Shown here piece by piece: positions 48,049 to 61,541 of a DNA stretch of 64,000 nucleotides (positions within the stretch are counted from its first letter, which is position 1; each line of letters opens with the position of its first letter). The notes under the pieces are model-generated. The model saw only the letters and a list, made by a program, of their open reading frames with translations, did no database searches and was not told where the DNA came from. The stretch is from Hirsutella rhossiliensis (Eukaryota > Ascomycota > Sordariomycetes > Hypocreales > Ophiocordycipitaceae). The stretch is taken from contig NW_025408669.1 of NCBI RefSeq assembly GCF_020360975.1, forward strand, positions 5,270,001-5,334,000. The letters run 5' to 3'. The position numbers and the translations under genes are program-made.

Positions 48049-49917
48049 TGCGCCTCCTTGGCTGACGTTCAACTCAACGGCAGATGATTGGTGCTTCCCA
48101 GGCAGAAGACGGGCGCCGCGGACATTGGCGCCAGGAGGACCTCTGTAAGCTGCAGATGGGTCTTGCGCTAGCTGAGGGCGGTCAGACGCCGACTGTCACG
48201 ATAGCCTGAGGCAAAGAAGAGTCCAGGAGCTGGTCATCAGTCGTCGGGAGTTGTTTGCGTGGCATCGTGAGAAAGGTGGGGAGCAGGGCAACGTTCCTGC
48301 AAGTACCAAGCCCACCTACAGCTGCAAAAGAGGTACCATGCCGGTACGGAACACCACAGTCAGCGGATGGTGCGGAGAGATCACCCGCACTGTGGAGCAC
48401 ACGCGAAGTCGTCACGTTCTCACGTGATCTTTCCCATCGCTGCAGGTCCCCGTGCCTAGCCGCAAGCAACTTTTTTCCCTCGGGGACGCCGGGCTTCTGG
48501 CCCACTCGGCCCAGCGCCCGCCGAGAATACCACCTCCGTGCTCCGCCCATCGGAGGTCTTCCCCGATTGCCCGATCCCAGCCCGCGCCCCCCCCCCCGGT
48601 GTCTATGCAAGCCGGGGTGACGAGATGCCACCCCCCTCCTCCATTCACCGCAGACACACGCAAAAACACACGCACACCTTCAACATATTCATATATATAT
48701 ACTTCTAAGCAGACAGCAACAACTCTCGAGTTATACAAGCACTGGTCCGCCACCGACCATCCCGCTCCGCTCTCAGGCCAGCACCTTCAGGGCCCGCGGG
48801 CTGCTCATACGTACACATCGCAACGTCCTTGTATGAATTAGAGTTCCCCGGTTTAGGTTTTCGGAATCCGTCCACCTGGAATCCTCACCGCCCAGCTCGA
48901 CCGCCCTATCGCCACTCAGTACCCGCTATACAAGGCCTGCTGCTTTGCTGCACATACATACATACATACATACATACATACATACATACATACATACATA
49001 CGTACGTACATGCAGTACAGCATTGTACATACATACATGTTACCCGACGAACGGCAAGGGGGTTCAATGAACCATGCCTTCTTACAACCGCGAAAGTTGC
49101 CGGCCGCCGACATCCCATCCTCCAGCAAGCCCTTCCTACCATAACAAAGCCCTGCCTCCCCTCGCCCGCCGCTCATTGGGTTTGCACCCAGTCCATGTAC
49201 ATGCAGTACAACTTTCAATGCCCGAGGTCGGCCTCCGAGCTCTCTGCAAGGGCATTTCCCCAAGGTATCAGCGACGAAATAAGTAGAAAAAAGAGAGAAA
49301 CAGGACAAGACACCTCCGCTATGCTTCAAAATCAAACAAGGAAGAAACCACAGGGCAAGACTCGACTTGGCGTTGCAAAGCTTCGGTGCAGATTTTGCAG
49401 CGTCACAGTGCGACTTGACTCGACTTCATTACAGCCTCCCCTTGCCGCCCCAGGAATCGGCATTTGGCAGCTTGGCGGGAACGACCAACTCCCCCGTGCT
49501 ATTCCTCTTCCGCTGCTCCAGTGTTTCGTTGTTGCCCCTGTCGTTCAACACCACTTTGTGTCGTTTTGCGTATCCGGTCACGTCCGTCCTCATTACTGAA
49601 GCGTTAACCGGCCCCGACGGCGCCTATCCCGTAGTCCGCCGCCGTACTGCTCGGCCAAATTAGTGACTGTAGTCTTTCAACCTCGGACCATTTCGTCCAC
49701 TCGAGAAAGCACGTCTACTTCGTCTCATGCTCTGAAAAGACACATAGAAACGCCCCAGCTTCGCCAACTGTACTCCGGCTCAGGACACGGAGAATTAGAC
49801 AACATTATTACTCATCGCAAAGTAGTTGAATGGCATCATGTCCTTGACTTCGGAAGGGTCGGTCATGACGCTCCTCCCTCGCAGCCCATGATGCCAAGGA
49901 AGAGAGAGACGGCGCTT
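48049..49917. promoter_or_regulatory. mlh1 upstream region and transcription-factor 3' region
   Basis: These 1.87 kb hold the mlh1 promoter on the left and the 3' UTR of the minus-strand Zn2Cys6 gene on the right. A (CATA)n microsatellite lies at 48,950-49,000 and a poly-C run near 48,588-48,598. Open frames here look like composition artefacts. Confidence 0.55.
48950..49000. repeat. (CATA)n microsatellite
   Basis: About twelve tandem CATA units are followed by CGTACGTACATGCAGTACA. The 14-mer GTACATGCAGTACA occurs again about 190 bp to the right (near 49,197). Confidence 0.9.
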
Positions 49918-51978
49918 TTAATGCGGCTTCCCCCCGTCATCTTCAGGCTTATCGATTAAGCCTCCGATATCGACGCGCCCTGATCGTTCGTCTCGTTGCC
50001 ATCCGTATCCTCCCATTACCGCCGGTGGGCGTTGCTCGGAATGTGCTCTGATGGGGGGAAGCTGAAATCTCTGCTGGCCCGGCCGACCGGAAAACGAAGG
50101 CAGTTGTCCGCCAGAGGCAGCAGGTCCATAGGGTGGCTGTTCCGTCGGCCCAGAGTAGCGGCTGGTGCCCGCCGAGGCACCGTAGGGGGAAACGGGAGAG
50201 GCGATGCCGGGGCTGACCGCGGGCGACGCTTGGCTCGCCAGGTTCTGCAGGCTCAGAGGCGATCGCAGATTCAGAGGGCTCTCGCTGACTCTGTGTCGGA
50301 CGGGATCGAACGCCGGGCCGACACCCGCGCGGGGCCCGAGGCCTTCCGGTGGCCCTGGTGTCCCGTGATAGGGAACGGCGGCAGGAACTCGTGTCGGCGC
50401 GGACGACGGAAGCGGGTAACGAGGCGGTATGCTCAGCAACATGACGACGAAGAAGAACGATCCCTCCTTTCCCAGCCCTATGCGGAGAGGATAATGCCTC
50501 GCATATCCATCAGGCCCGACAAATGCCAGCTGCTCCTGAATATTCAAATGGAACCTCGTAATGTCCTCCTTGCCGAATCCCATCCCCTGAAAGGCCGGCC
50601 CGAGGCCCAGGATAGGCGGCAAGTAGTTTGGTTCTCTTCGTTTCTGCTCGCCCAAAAGCCGGTTCTGCATGCCAAAGATCTTTTCCGCCTCCGTGCCGGC
50701 CGCTACATCGCTCAGTTTCCTACTCGTCACGCTCACGGCGCTAATAGCATCCAGAAACGTCGGCGATGCCTTGGCAAAGTCCATTCCCATCGTCAGGTAA
50801 GCCACCGGCTCCGGGTAGCCAGCAGGCAGCGGTGGCGGGCTGTAGATGCTCCCATCAGGGGCTCTCTCGACATAGTGTCTCGGCGGGAGCGTCGCGCTCG
50901 TCGGCGTCTCGAGTTGCCGATAGGATTGTTGCCTCTGAATCATCTCGTCGGATCCTTGCGCCACGGGGCCTCCGGGGGCATATGTACTCAGCGGCCTTCG
51001 CAACGAGAGATCTGGATAGTGCGGGGCCCGTAGCGGATCGTATCGGGCGTCCCTGTCGTCTCGAAGTCGGGGTCTACCACGCTTCTTGTGTTGAACGTCA
51101 ACGCAAGCGTCTTCCTTGCCGTTGCTGAGACATCTCGAGCACGGTCGTTGTGCTGTCGCCAGTTGGTCAGCACTGATCGGCAACATATCTTGGGTCGTAC
51201 AAGCTGCCAACTTCAGTAGTCTTGACAGGCTCCACCCCGTGGCATCGGGCGAACAGAAACCAAATAGAAGACATACCATCGCATCTGGAGCATACACCCC
51301 CGTTAGCATCTGCATCGACCAGTCTGGACAGGGGGAGACCAGGAAAGTTGCCTACCGAAGATGGGCCCGCTTGCAAGGCACGCAGGCAGAGGCAACATGG
51401 CCTTTGGTTTTCCTCTGAGACTTGGGCGGAGAAAAGGACTGGTTTTCAGTTGCCGGCGTTCGGCTCGTCATCGGGTACGGCCCTTCGGAGTTGTGTCCAG
51501 ACGTAGCGGTATGCGGCCGCTGGTAAGCCGGTTGCGAAGCTCCGCGAGGTTGATGGGGCGTATACAAGGGCGTCAGCGGCATCGCCTCCTCGGGGCCCGG
51601 AAAGCCGTGCGGTGCGCGCAGCGGCTCGTGCGGGTAGGATCTCGGGGGCGGCAGGTGTTGGGGCGGCGGCGGCGGGCCATGCTGCTGCTGCAGCTGTAGA
51701 GGCCTCTCTCGGTAGGCATTGTGCGTGACGGCGCTGCTGCTCGAGTAAAGAGTCGGTGCCTCGCCCCGTTGGGTTGCCTCTCGGGATAGTCTGGGCGGGA
51801 CGTTCGACGGCCCTGACATGGGCGGAGAAGGATATGCCCGGATGCGAGCCGATGCCGCAGACTCTGCTATTTTGCTCTCCCAGCCCGGGTCTGACGCGCC
51901 GCTGGCCGGGTGCGCTATACCTGGGCGCTGGCCGAGAGGAAACGAACGAGTGTCGAGAGGGCGGCTTACAGACAGCAT
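49918..51978 (-). CDS. Zn2Cys6 transcription factor with a microexon in the zinc cluster
   Basis: Three exons (51978-51356, an 8-nt exon 51284-51277, and 51152-49918) with introns of 71 and 124 nt give 621 residues in frame. The joined protein has a fungal binuclear zinc cluster with spacing C-x2-C-x6-C-x5-C-x2-C-x8-C (residues 199-227) followed by the basic stretch KKRGRPR. The microexon supplies the third Cys. The N-terminus is Pro/Ser/Gln-rich. About residues 300-420 resemble a PAS-like sensor or activation region (RKLSDVAAGTEAEKI, REPNYLPPILG, LAFVGPDGY), and the C-terminus is Pro/Ser/Gly-rich. Target genes unknown. The start at 51,978 is uncertain, because a GTAAGC donor-like site lies nine bases downstream and an upstream exon is possible. 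A large gene-poor region lies upstream. Confidence 0.85.
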
Positions 51979-54900
51979 GGATAGGACTTTGCCTCGAGTT
52001 TGTTAAAGAGCCTGGGCTTCTTCCCCGGCCGGATCGTGGCCGTGCTGCCGCTTTCGTTCCCTTAGGAAAGGCGAGGCCCGTGCAAAGCCAGGACCGACAG
52101 AAAGACGAGGCGTCCAAGACTGTTAGCCGTCGTCCTAACGATCTTGTCGAGCTATCTATCGTCAATCACGCAAAAGAAAGCCGCTTTTTCCTTTGCACGA
52201 AACGACCAAGTCGGTCCGCAAATGGACGATGATGGGCAAACACGCGAGCAGACTCCCCGACAGAAAGAAGGGAAGAGAGAGATAAAGTCAGAGTGCACCG
52301 GTCTGACCGAGGATGACGATGTTGATGTTGGTTTTGATCTCCTTTGGTGATGATCGCGGGGCTCGAAAGGCATGCAGAGCCCGATGGCGGCGGATGATTC
52401 GAAGAAGGGGGGGGGGGGACGATCGAGCGGTAGAAGGCAATGGTTAAGAGACAGGAGCCAGCAAAGATGTAAGAGTCGGGGGCAGCTGGCGTGAAACAGA
52501 GCGCTGCACAGTGATACTACCACCGAGAGATCTTACAACTGTCGTGATACGTACGGCATGGGGACTTGTCGGTGTGGTTGCTTGAGATTGTTGGGATGGG
52601 ATGGAAAGAGGCGGCTGGCCGAAACTGCTGAACCAGGGAGCCGCCACGGGGGCTGACGAGGAGAGTTGGATGGATCGAAGCGAAGGGCTTTTTCCCGTCC
52701 GAGACTGATTTAGAGAGGTAAACGAAGGGCCGAGGGAGTGGTAGAGAGAGCAACCAGCACAGGCAAGAGTCGAGGCGGCGGCTCGGGGGGGAGCTAGAGG
52801 CTGATCGGCGGCTCGAGCTCGGTTTTTGTGCAACTCGCTGGGCTGCTCGAGGTGCAAGCCGAGCAAGGGTCGTTGGGGGTTGGCGGCCGGGCTTCGGGGG
52901 GGTGTGGGAGGGATCCTGGTCCGAGTCTGTAGAGCGGATGCTAGCCAAGAGACGAGCGTTATGCCGTGGGGATGCAGTGCGGGTCCCCCATCTGACAATT
53001 CTCCGCGTGTCTCGAACGAGGCAAAGAGGTTTGCTCTTTTGGGGGGGGGAGATTTGGGGTCTGTACTGGGCAATAATAAGACACGCGAGGCGGGTATGGA
53101 TTTTGGGGGGGAGGGGGGGGTGGATGCGAGGGGATGCGAGGGCGTGGGCACAGGGGTCCCCGTCAAAAAACGCAGGAAAAGAGGCACATCAGACAAGAGA
53201 GACCAGGGAGAGGAGGGGGGGGGTGTCTGGCCACGCACGGGAGCCGTCAGGGTGTCACTTCGGCAATCGGAGCCCATCTACAGTACATACATACACATAG
53301 CTGGCAAATCTGCAAGAAGGGACGGACGAGAGTCAGGACGAGGCACAAGAGACGAACAGGGGGGCGGGACGGGCGAGAGGGGTTCCCTTTGTTTTATCCG
53401 GCCCGTGTTTCAGGGATAATGAGTGAGAGAGAGAGAGGCCAGAAAAGACGAGACAGCCAGTAAGAGAGCTAGATGAGAAGAGATGCAGCAGACTTGGATG
53501 AAGCTGGAGAAAGACGCGACGAGAAACAAGGCAGAGAAAGGCAAGGCGAAGGAGAGAAGAAGTGAAGAGGCACACACAGAGAGAGAGACGGGGGGTGTTG
53601 AGCGGAAGACAAGGGCCAGCGATTCATGTCATGATAGCAGTCCCGTACATTCATAGACACTTGACCGTGGTATGGCTGTATGTAGATGTTCAAAAAGAGA
53701 CGGCCTACAGGACGGTACTTGGATCGACTGGGGCCCGAAGCCGCAGTGATGAAGAAGCAGGAAGGGAACCCTGGTCCTAGAGAAAGAGAGAGGAATGATT
53801 CTTCTGGAAGCGGCCGTGATTGGAGGTGACGGGGGAGGGGGGGGCAGACACACCCGGGCTGTCGGGCTCCGGGGACCAGTATTGCTGTTGGTTCTGGACA
53901 AACGGAGCTCCAGTCGGCCGGGCGGCAGCGTGGGCGGGCGGGCACGCAATACATACGCACATCCATGGACATATAGGAGCACATGTACATGCGAGTGTGT
54001 ACGAGCGAGAGAGCGTCGGCCGTACTCCGTCCAGGTACGGACACTGCAGGGCAGGGATGGCTCAGAAGGCGCTCGGGCTGGACATGGCATTGCCAGCAGG
54101 CTGGATGCGAAAAGGGGGGACGGCCCAAGGCTGAAAGCCAGGGCTATCCAGGGAATCTCCAGACTTGGGCAAGATGAAGCTCCACCGAGACGACGACGAC
54201 AGGGCATTGCGTTTTGTCACGACCCCATCCACTCAATGCCGGATCCAAACAGCCATGCGCTCGCATAGGATTGATATCAGATGGGACCGACGCCATGTCT
54301 GTCCATGCGAGCATCCCCAGACGCCTCCATTTCCGTCCTTGGTGTGGGGGGGGAGGGGGATAATTAAGTGTAACAAGAAGTGACGAGGTAAGATTGGGAA
54401 TGCGCACGCCAGAGACAAGCCGGAGAAGAAAAGAAAAAGGAGCTCGCAACGACTCGAGACGACGACAGACGCTGACGGAGGGCGGTGGTGCTGGAGCTGC
54501 CCGCGGCAAGGCAAGCAAAGTGTGGTGGGATGGGGCCGATGTCAGTCGACGCACCGGCACAACAGGAAACAGGATTGCATGCCGGCTTGCTGGAGCACGC
54601 TGGAAAGGAAACAGGGGACCAGGGGGCGTGTTCGATGACACATGGTGGGTGGAGTCGTCGTCTGGCAGGCTTCTTGATTCCTGCCTGCTTGGTCGTCATT
54701 AAACATGCTCAGCCGACGGCCATGCTGCCAGCTTGTTAGCACCAAGGCCCTGCCCTCGTCAGCGCATCATGCTTGGAATCGTGGGGTGCCAATGTCAGTC
54801 TAGGGGGCCGATGACTCGAGCATCAGTAGGAAGCGGAGTTTCCCGAGCCGCTGCAGTTTGAGGCTCGAGCCGGTACGACCCCCCATCTGACTGCCCAATC

Positions 54901-55620
54901 TATCCTTTACGTGTGTGTAGAGACCGAGGACGAGGGAAATGCCCGAGCTCGGCGAAAGACTTCATCTCGGAGACAGCCATTGCCTGTTTCATGCGCCGAC
55001 GGGCTTGGCGGCCTCGACACTCGTCTCTTCCCACTTGGGGTTTCGGTTGGGCCCTGTTTTTGGGAGGCAATCACGGTGCGTGTGAAGAGCAGAGAAGAAG
55101 AAAAAAATGACGAGAAAATGGAGAAAGGCCCATCCCCGCATAATACGACGTCGAGTTAAAACGCCGCTTGAGCCCATGCGGGAGACACGGCAAAGGACTT
55201 CCAGCGACGTGGGCGCGGCCCGTTTGGGCAAAGGGGGGAGGCAAACACATGATGGTCGTGGAGCTTTACCGCAACTGGGGTCTGGACTGTCGTCCTCTTT
55301 GCGCGCCGCGCGCTGAGGGAGAGTGTGCGGGCGCTGGCGGTTCGCTGCCCTCTGATTAGCTGCCGTGGCCGTCGACAGCTCAGAATCAGCCGCGGCAGCG
55401 TCCGTATGACATGACAGATTGCGTCCAACCACGAGCGACGGGCGGCCTCGCTCGCAGCAGGGCGAGCCCAGTTTCCGGAGACGAGCTGGGACCGGAGAGC
55501 GGGAGGAGCGGACGGGGGAGGGAGGAGTGGACGGGGGATGGAGGGGGGGCTGAAGGGACGGAGACGGTCGCAAAAGGACAAGAGGTCAAGGCTGTGAAGG
55601 GCTGTCGGGGGGGGGAATAT
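51979..55620 (-). promoter_or_regulatory. Upstream region of the Zn2Cys6 gene, pyrimidine-rich on the minus strand
   Basis: No convincing coding sequence. Read on the minus strand the region has long CT-rich tracts (about 52,255-52,290, 53,400-53,600, 55,480-55,610) and several poly-C runs (for example 52,408-52,420 and 53,040-53,050). CT-rich stretches are common just upstream of or within leaders of fungal genes, so this may be a long promoter or 5' leader of the factor. The 278-codon frame at 52,444-53,277 (minus) is Ser/Pro-rich low complexity and is not called a gene. Confidence 0.45.
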
Positions 55621-57274
55621 GAAGCCTCGCGTCCCCAGCACACCGACCGATAGTTCCTGCGCGGATGACGTGGAGCGGCGTGCACTGTCCCGCACGGTGT
55701 GAATGCGTACCAGTGCCTGCTCCTCTCACTCAAGATAACAGGGGAGACAAGTCGAGGTACTCGGGGCTGCGTGTGCGCCCCAACCCGCCGTCGAAGAGAT
55801 ACGGCTTCCATCCCAACTCTTCATCCCATCATCTCCCTCTCCATGCCGTCGCATGCCAACCAGACATCCAAGCACCGCGCTGCGCCCGACGGGAAGAGAG
55901 GGGGAAACGAAGGGGGCCCAGGGTTGGCGCCACCCCCGACGGCGGGTAGCCAAGATCCACAAGCATGTTAAAGATCCGGCGCATCACTCCGAGGAGCAGC
56001 CTTCTCATCAATATCTGCATCAGCACCCATCAAGCTTCTATTGCCCATCAGCCCCCTTTTTCCTGTCAGAGACCAGCCGTCGGCCATGCGGCCCGTTTCA
56101 TCGGCGACTCATCAACGGCAGCGACCGACGGTTCAGCTCCATGGGCAGGCAGAGAAAATGCATCGTGCCCCGAAGCCAAGCTGACCTTTGACATTTACAG
56201 CACATATATGCAGTCGCAGCGGCCGACGCCATTTCCCCTGCCACTGGCCGTCGCATCGACAGGCGTGTCCCTGGGGAGACGGGCGTAGCCTCACATGGAT
56301 GACTGCCCGCACACGAGACGTGCATCCAGCACGGCCAGGGCAAGACTGGACCGGACTCTCCCTCCCGTCTGCTTGGACGGGTGCATGGAGCTGCATGCGT
56401 CTGTCCATGTCTGTAACAGACGTCGTCTCTCGGATGCGGCTTCATTAGCTCCTAGGCCGGGAAACAGGGGGCGGGGGCGCCATCTCTCGCTACCAAGGCC
56501 GACAAAAACTCCGCGGGAGGAAATGGGTAGAGAAGCAAGATTTCGAGGGGAGACATGTGGCGGCATGCATGACTCCTGCCTGACGCGAACATCCTTCCAT
56601 GCGCGTAGGCTGCGACGTCTCGGTATAATCCAAACGACATGCATGGGATGCAATGGCATACATACAGTACATACATTGACTCTCTCCACGTGTGCGAATG
56701 ATACAACAAGATGGTCTGCATCATGTCATGGCGGCGAGGTCCGCTACAGATGAGTGGTGGTTGAGAAATCCCCCGCAGCAGGGGGGGGCAACCAGGAAGA
56801 GAGATGGTTCCTGGGCAGATCAAGACGATGCGACCCGACATGGTTGCTTCACGGGCCGGAGCCTTATGCCATGTCAAGGTTAATCGACTGCAGCAGCAGC
56901 AGCGCCGCGGCAACGTGTGATGCCCTATCTACTGTACTGTGACGCCCTCTTGCACGAGAGTCAGGCTCTTGCCTAGGCGTGCGGGAGAGCCGAGGGGCAA
57001 TTTCGCGTGTGGGTGCTTCTGCGTCATCGTGTCTCGCGTCCCTTCAAGCTTGCCTTTGTTTCCCACGCTTTGCAGGGTACGGAGTAGCATGACACGGCCG
57101 AAACAGCAGCAGACTGACAGAGTGAGCCTTTCGGTTCACCAGCTGCAAGGGCCGAATGCAACGGGCAGCCGGCCATGACTAATTTACGAGCACCGGGAGC
57201 GTGCGTGCCTTCCACTCTGGGGCTCTGGGGAGTTTTGTTCAACCACGAATACTGTACATACATACTTGCTGTGG

Positions 57275-57313
57275 CCTCAGGCAGCATCCTCAGGCGGCAT
57301 CCTCAGGCAGTAT
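57275..57313. repeat. Tandem repeat, three 13-bp units
   Basis: Three units of CCTCAGGCRGYAT lie head to tail without a gap. The second and third each differ from the first by one transition. Confidence 0.85.
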
Positions 57314-60300
57314 CCCCCAAACCCACTCCACTCGTGCGTGACACCTCGCAACCAGAGACGATCGAGTCGACCGACGGATCCATCGCCGCGCCCCGCCCGA
57401 GGACGAATGAATCGGCACGTCGTGTGGCTTTGCCGAGCTGAAATCCTCCGACCCGCACATGGCCGTGTTCCGCCGCGCTTCCGCTTCCGCTTCCTCGACA
57501 AAGCCGGTTTCGTGGAAATGAGCACAGCGCACCCTTCTTCGGCCACTCTCCCCTTTTGGAGGAGACGAAGCGAAGCAGTTGGCATGCACGTACCCCCATC
57601 GCTTAGCTCGCCGTCCGACTTGATGGCAAATCCGTCCTTTGGGGCCCGTCAAGGGCTTCGACATGACCGCACATAGAGCGTGCCGCGCCGATCCGGCAAT
57701 CTACCCGGCCGGGGGGCTCGATGCTGTTGTTGAGCGAGCCTCGTCAGCTTGGATGACGCTGCTCATGATGGCGAGGCTTTTTGTAAGCTAATTCCAGGCG
57801 CCGCCTCGACAACAGAATGACCGGTACGGCGCTTGCTGTCTCTACAGTCTTGTGCCTGTCCTACAAGCGACACTCACCCACGAGAGCATAATCACCATGT
57901 CCATGCATACCCGCTTCTCCGGCTATTTCCAGCTGGCCCATCTGTGACGCGCATCCCGAACCATCCAGGCCGTGCTGTCTTGGAGAAGCTGGCCAAGTCT
58001 GCGGACACCGATGAGGACGGTATTACAGAGCTCACGCCATTCGAGCCGTTCAACGGTAATTCCCGACGGTTCTTGTACACTCCATGACCAACAAGGCATC
58101 CTTCCCATGGCCTGGCTCTTCGACATGGCATGCGACCTCCCGTCGGCAGATCGAGGCCAGACCGCAAGATGCCTCGACGATGCGGTACATCTCATTGGTC
58201 GACGACGGCTGCACGCATTTCATCGTCGAATGCCGTACATACCCAGAGTTTGTGCGTTCCCGGCCGCCCAATTGCCGTCAGGGCCTATCTAGAGGCAACT
58301 GCGACTGTCGGCAAGGAGGCATGATATCAGCAAGGCCATTGCCCCATTGATCTGGCCAGCTCCGCCAACGTTTGGCTGGGCGGGAACGTGCATACCACCG
58401 CAGCTGCAGGGTATTTCAAGTGAGAGGGCAGCCAAAGCTCGGCAATGGCTTCCATTGACCCGTCTCACCAAGAGGTCATCGAATCTCAAGTTACAGTCCA
58501 TGACACTCCGTGTGCATCAATGTATATACTTGACGCATGCAACCTGTGTTGCCAACCTACCTGCTCAGTCGGAGACTTGCAACTTGGCCGAGGCACCACG
58601 GTACTCGTCTACTGTACGGTTAAAGCCCCTTTGATCACTGATCAAGGCCTGTATTTCTGCCGAGCGCATGGGTCGCGCATCATGTCAACTGCTGAGACGG
58701 CCCGCCCCTCACTCAGCTCGCAGTGCGCCGCCAAGGTTGCCGCCTCGCTCGTCGCAGCGTTGTCTGACGAGAAAAAATCAAACCAAGCTTGACTATACAG
58801 GGGCCTTGAATGACCCTCCCGCATGTGCCTGCGGCTACGAAGCATTCCTCTGCCCCGGGACGACAGTTCGCCGGGAACTCAAAGTCGTGGGTTCTCGTGC
58901 ATCGGAACGCGATGCTAAGATGCCGGCACGTCGGTGTTTAGGCCCGGTCCACACACATTACGAGGGGCGAGACGGGCCGGTTTAAGACGAGGATGATGCC
59001 GCGCGCCTGGGCCAAAGCAAAAAGGTCGGCCATGGCCTGAACCATTGTGTCGAGTGGGAGGACTCGAGGGGAAACGGGGCACCTCGGGGCCCGTGCCGCC
59101 AACTTCAACCGGAAAGTCTGGCACACTGGCACCTGCGCATCCCCTTTCTGACGACCCGCTTCTGTCATGTCACCCGCATGGGAGCTGCGAGACAAGGCGT
59201 GAGCCCCGGCGCTGGGAACCGAGGCCCCTGTCCCGTGTCCCGGGGCCATGACGCTTGCTGGCGAGCGCAGCGTATCGACTCCAAAAGCCCAAGGAGGCCC
59301 GAGATCCCCCCCCCATCCTGCAATCTATCTGGGGTGCCAAGCGCTGGGAGCCTGTTTTGCTGGCTGGCGTCTGAGTGGCCAGTGGCGCAAAGGGCGACCT
59401 GCAAATCGACGGTCCGAGGCAAGCCCTATGTCGCCCAACCTGCAATTTGCCGCATTGGGTAGGTCGAACAGGCAATCCTGGGCAGGGGCAGATAGGCAGG
59501 TGAGAGTGGACACGGCGGGCGGGACAAGGGCAAAGGTTGAAGGGGCACAGGAACGGAGACGGATCAGTGCGGCATCCCACGCTCACTTCCGAGGACGGCA
59601 GAAAATTCATTGGTGAGGGAAATTTCCGGGAAAGCATGAGAGGGTAACACACGGGCAGGCAAGGCAAGTCGAGGACGATGACGATGACGACGTCGACGAG
59701 ACGAGCGACGGCCAAGCATGGCCATGTCTCACTCAAGTGCATGTACATGGAGCATGTGCACTTTTGGATGGCGTCCAGGCTGTCTCGGCTGCTTGTAGGG
59801 GGAATTCCGGGCCAGCCGCTCACCGTGGGACGACGACGTGGTCCGTCCCGGGCGACGGTCCCTGTCGTCGAAATGCTCCGTCGAGTCGCGATGGATGCAA
59901 CCATATATGGCTCGAGCGAACTGCTGGGAGGAGGACATGGTGGCCTGGTCCGCCAAGAACACGACTCGCTCGCATGCTTGCTCTTGCATCCGAACCATCT
60001 CCCCTAGCAGGACCAGAGAGTACCTCGACCCGGCCCTGTGTACTTGGCCCAAACGATGTAGTACCATGGCTGTGTACAGGTACGCAACGAGGCAGACGCC
60101 ATGCAGGATAGACTCGCCGTCACATACATGATGCACGTTCTGTCGCATTCTGACAGACGAGTACAGTACATTCAACGACGGAGATTTTGGCTGCTTGTTC
60201 TTGTCCTTGACCCCTTGCTTTCTGCAAAGGTGTGTCACATTGCCGAGAGGTGGTCGAGGGCGGCGGGCCAGCCGCCCGATGATTTCTCGGGGCAACGCAC

Positions 60301-61510
60301 CTTGTTGCGTGAGGCGATCTCGGCCACGGTGATCTGGATGCAAGAATGACCCCGGACAAGGCATGAGGAATCAAAGGGCCCTGCGGGAGCTGGCATGGCC
60401 CAGCAGCGAGGAAGCATGAATCGGAGGGATGACGCCAAGAGCATCGCCCCCATGCCGGGCAGTACGAGGTACGTATAATAGACCAGACAGCCTTATATGT
60501 ACTCGAGGAAGTTCGGGACGAAATCCGGTGAGGCAGGGGATTGGGCCGAGAGTGAGAGGGCGTGGGAAAAGGGCTCACTATATGTCTCTGGGCATATACG
60601 TACATGCGCACATGTATGTATCCGCACACTTTTGTCTATGGTATAAGGTATGGCATACATAGTGATGGTTCGGACATTGACTGGAACCACGAGTCCGGAT
60701 ATGTGTGTGTCGTTATTTTCCGGGATGCTGTGACGGGCTTTATAGCATGGCATGGCACTGCTGATGTATTGTCGTCGTCGATGCATCCAGGCCGGATCTC
60801 TGCGTACAGTAGGTGCAGATCGGTCTTGTTCCCGTTGCATCGGGATCTCGTCTGCTTGTTTCCTTGCCGGACCTCGAGGGTTGAAAAACATGGAAAATCC
60901 TTTGCCTTGTTCGCTCCCTCTCTTCAGAGCCGACGGTCCCATGTCTTTGGGTCGTACCCGTAACTGCCATGCACCAGCGACTTCATCCAGTGGCGACGGT
61001 GTAAACATGGGACCTGGAGCCCCCGCGGGGATGCGCGCTTGTCACATTGCAAGGTTCCAAGGTGGTTGCTAGTGGCGAGGTGGTAGCTCGCAGCGTCGAC
61101 GTCGAGAATCTAAGCCCTATCTATCTGCAACAAGACGCAACTCTGCCGTCTCTGATTTCTCTGGGAAGCAAAAGCGGCAATGGCGTGATCTGCGCCTAAG
61201 CCCTGCCGAGAGATGGTGGGATTGGGGAAGCCAAAAATAAGCAAGTGATTTTTTTATTTTATTTTATTCATATTATACTTGAAGGGGGGGGCGCTGGGTT
61301 GCCTTACTCGCTCCCCGTTCTTGCTCAGCTCAGGGGGGAGGGGGAGGGGGGGTTCAGAGGAAACGCGCCATCTAGCATTGACGCCGTCGTTATTGCCTAC
61401 TGTCTGTACCTACGAACCTGGATGGCGTGGTATGCGGGAAGTATATTCGTACCTGTGCGAGTCCCTACCGTATGTCGAGCAGAGCATCTCGGCTGGAATA
61501 GCCCGAGGAG

Positions 61511-61541
61511 ATGGATGGATGGATGGATTGATGGATGGATG
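61511..61541. repeat. (GGAT)n microsatellite
   Basis: About seven tandem GATG/GGAT units with one ATTG interruption. Confidence 0.85.

Noticed and set aside
52444..53277. 277-residue minus-strand frame upstream of the Zn2Cys6 gene
   Set aside because: It is Ser/Pro low complexity from CT-rich DNA, with no domain. It is more likely promoter or leader.
57833..58792. Possible two-exon gene from frames at 57,833 and 58,445
   Set aside because: There is no recognisable domain, and no splice pair could be supported that keeps a frame through both.
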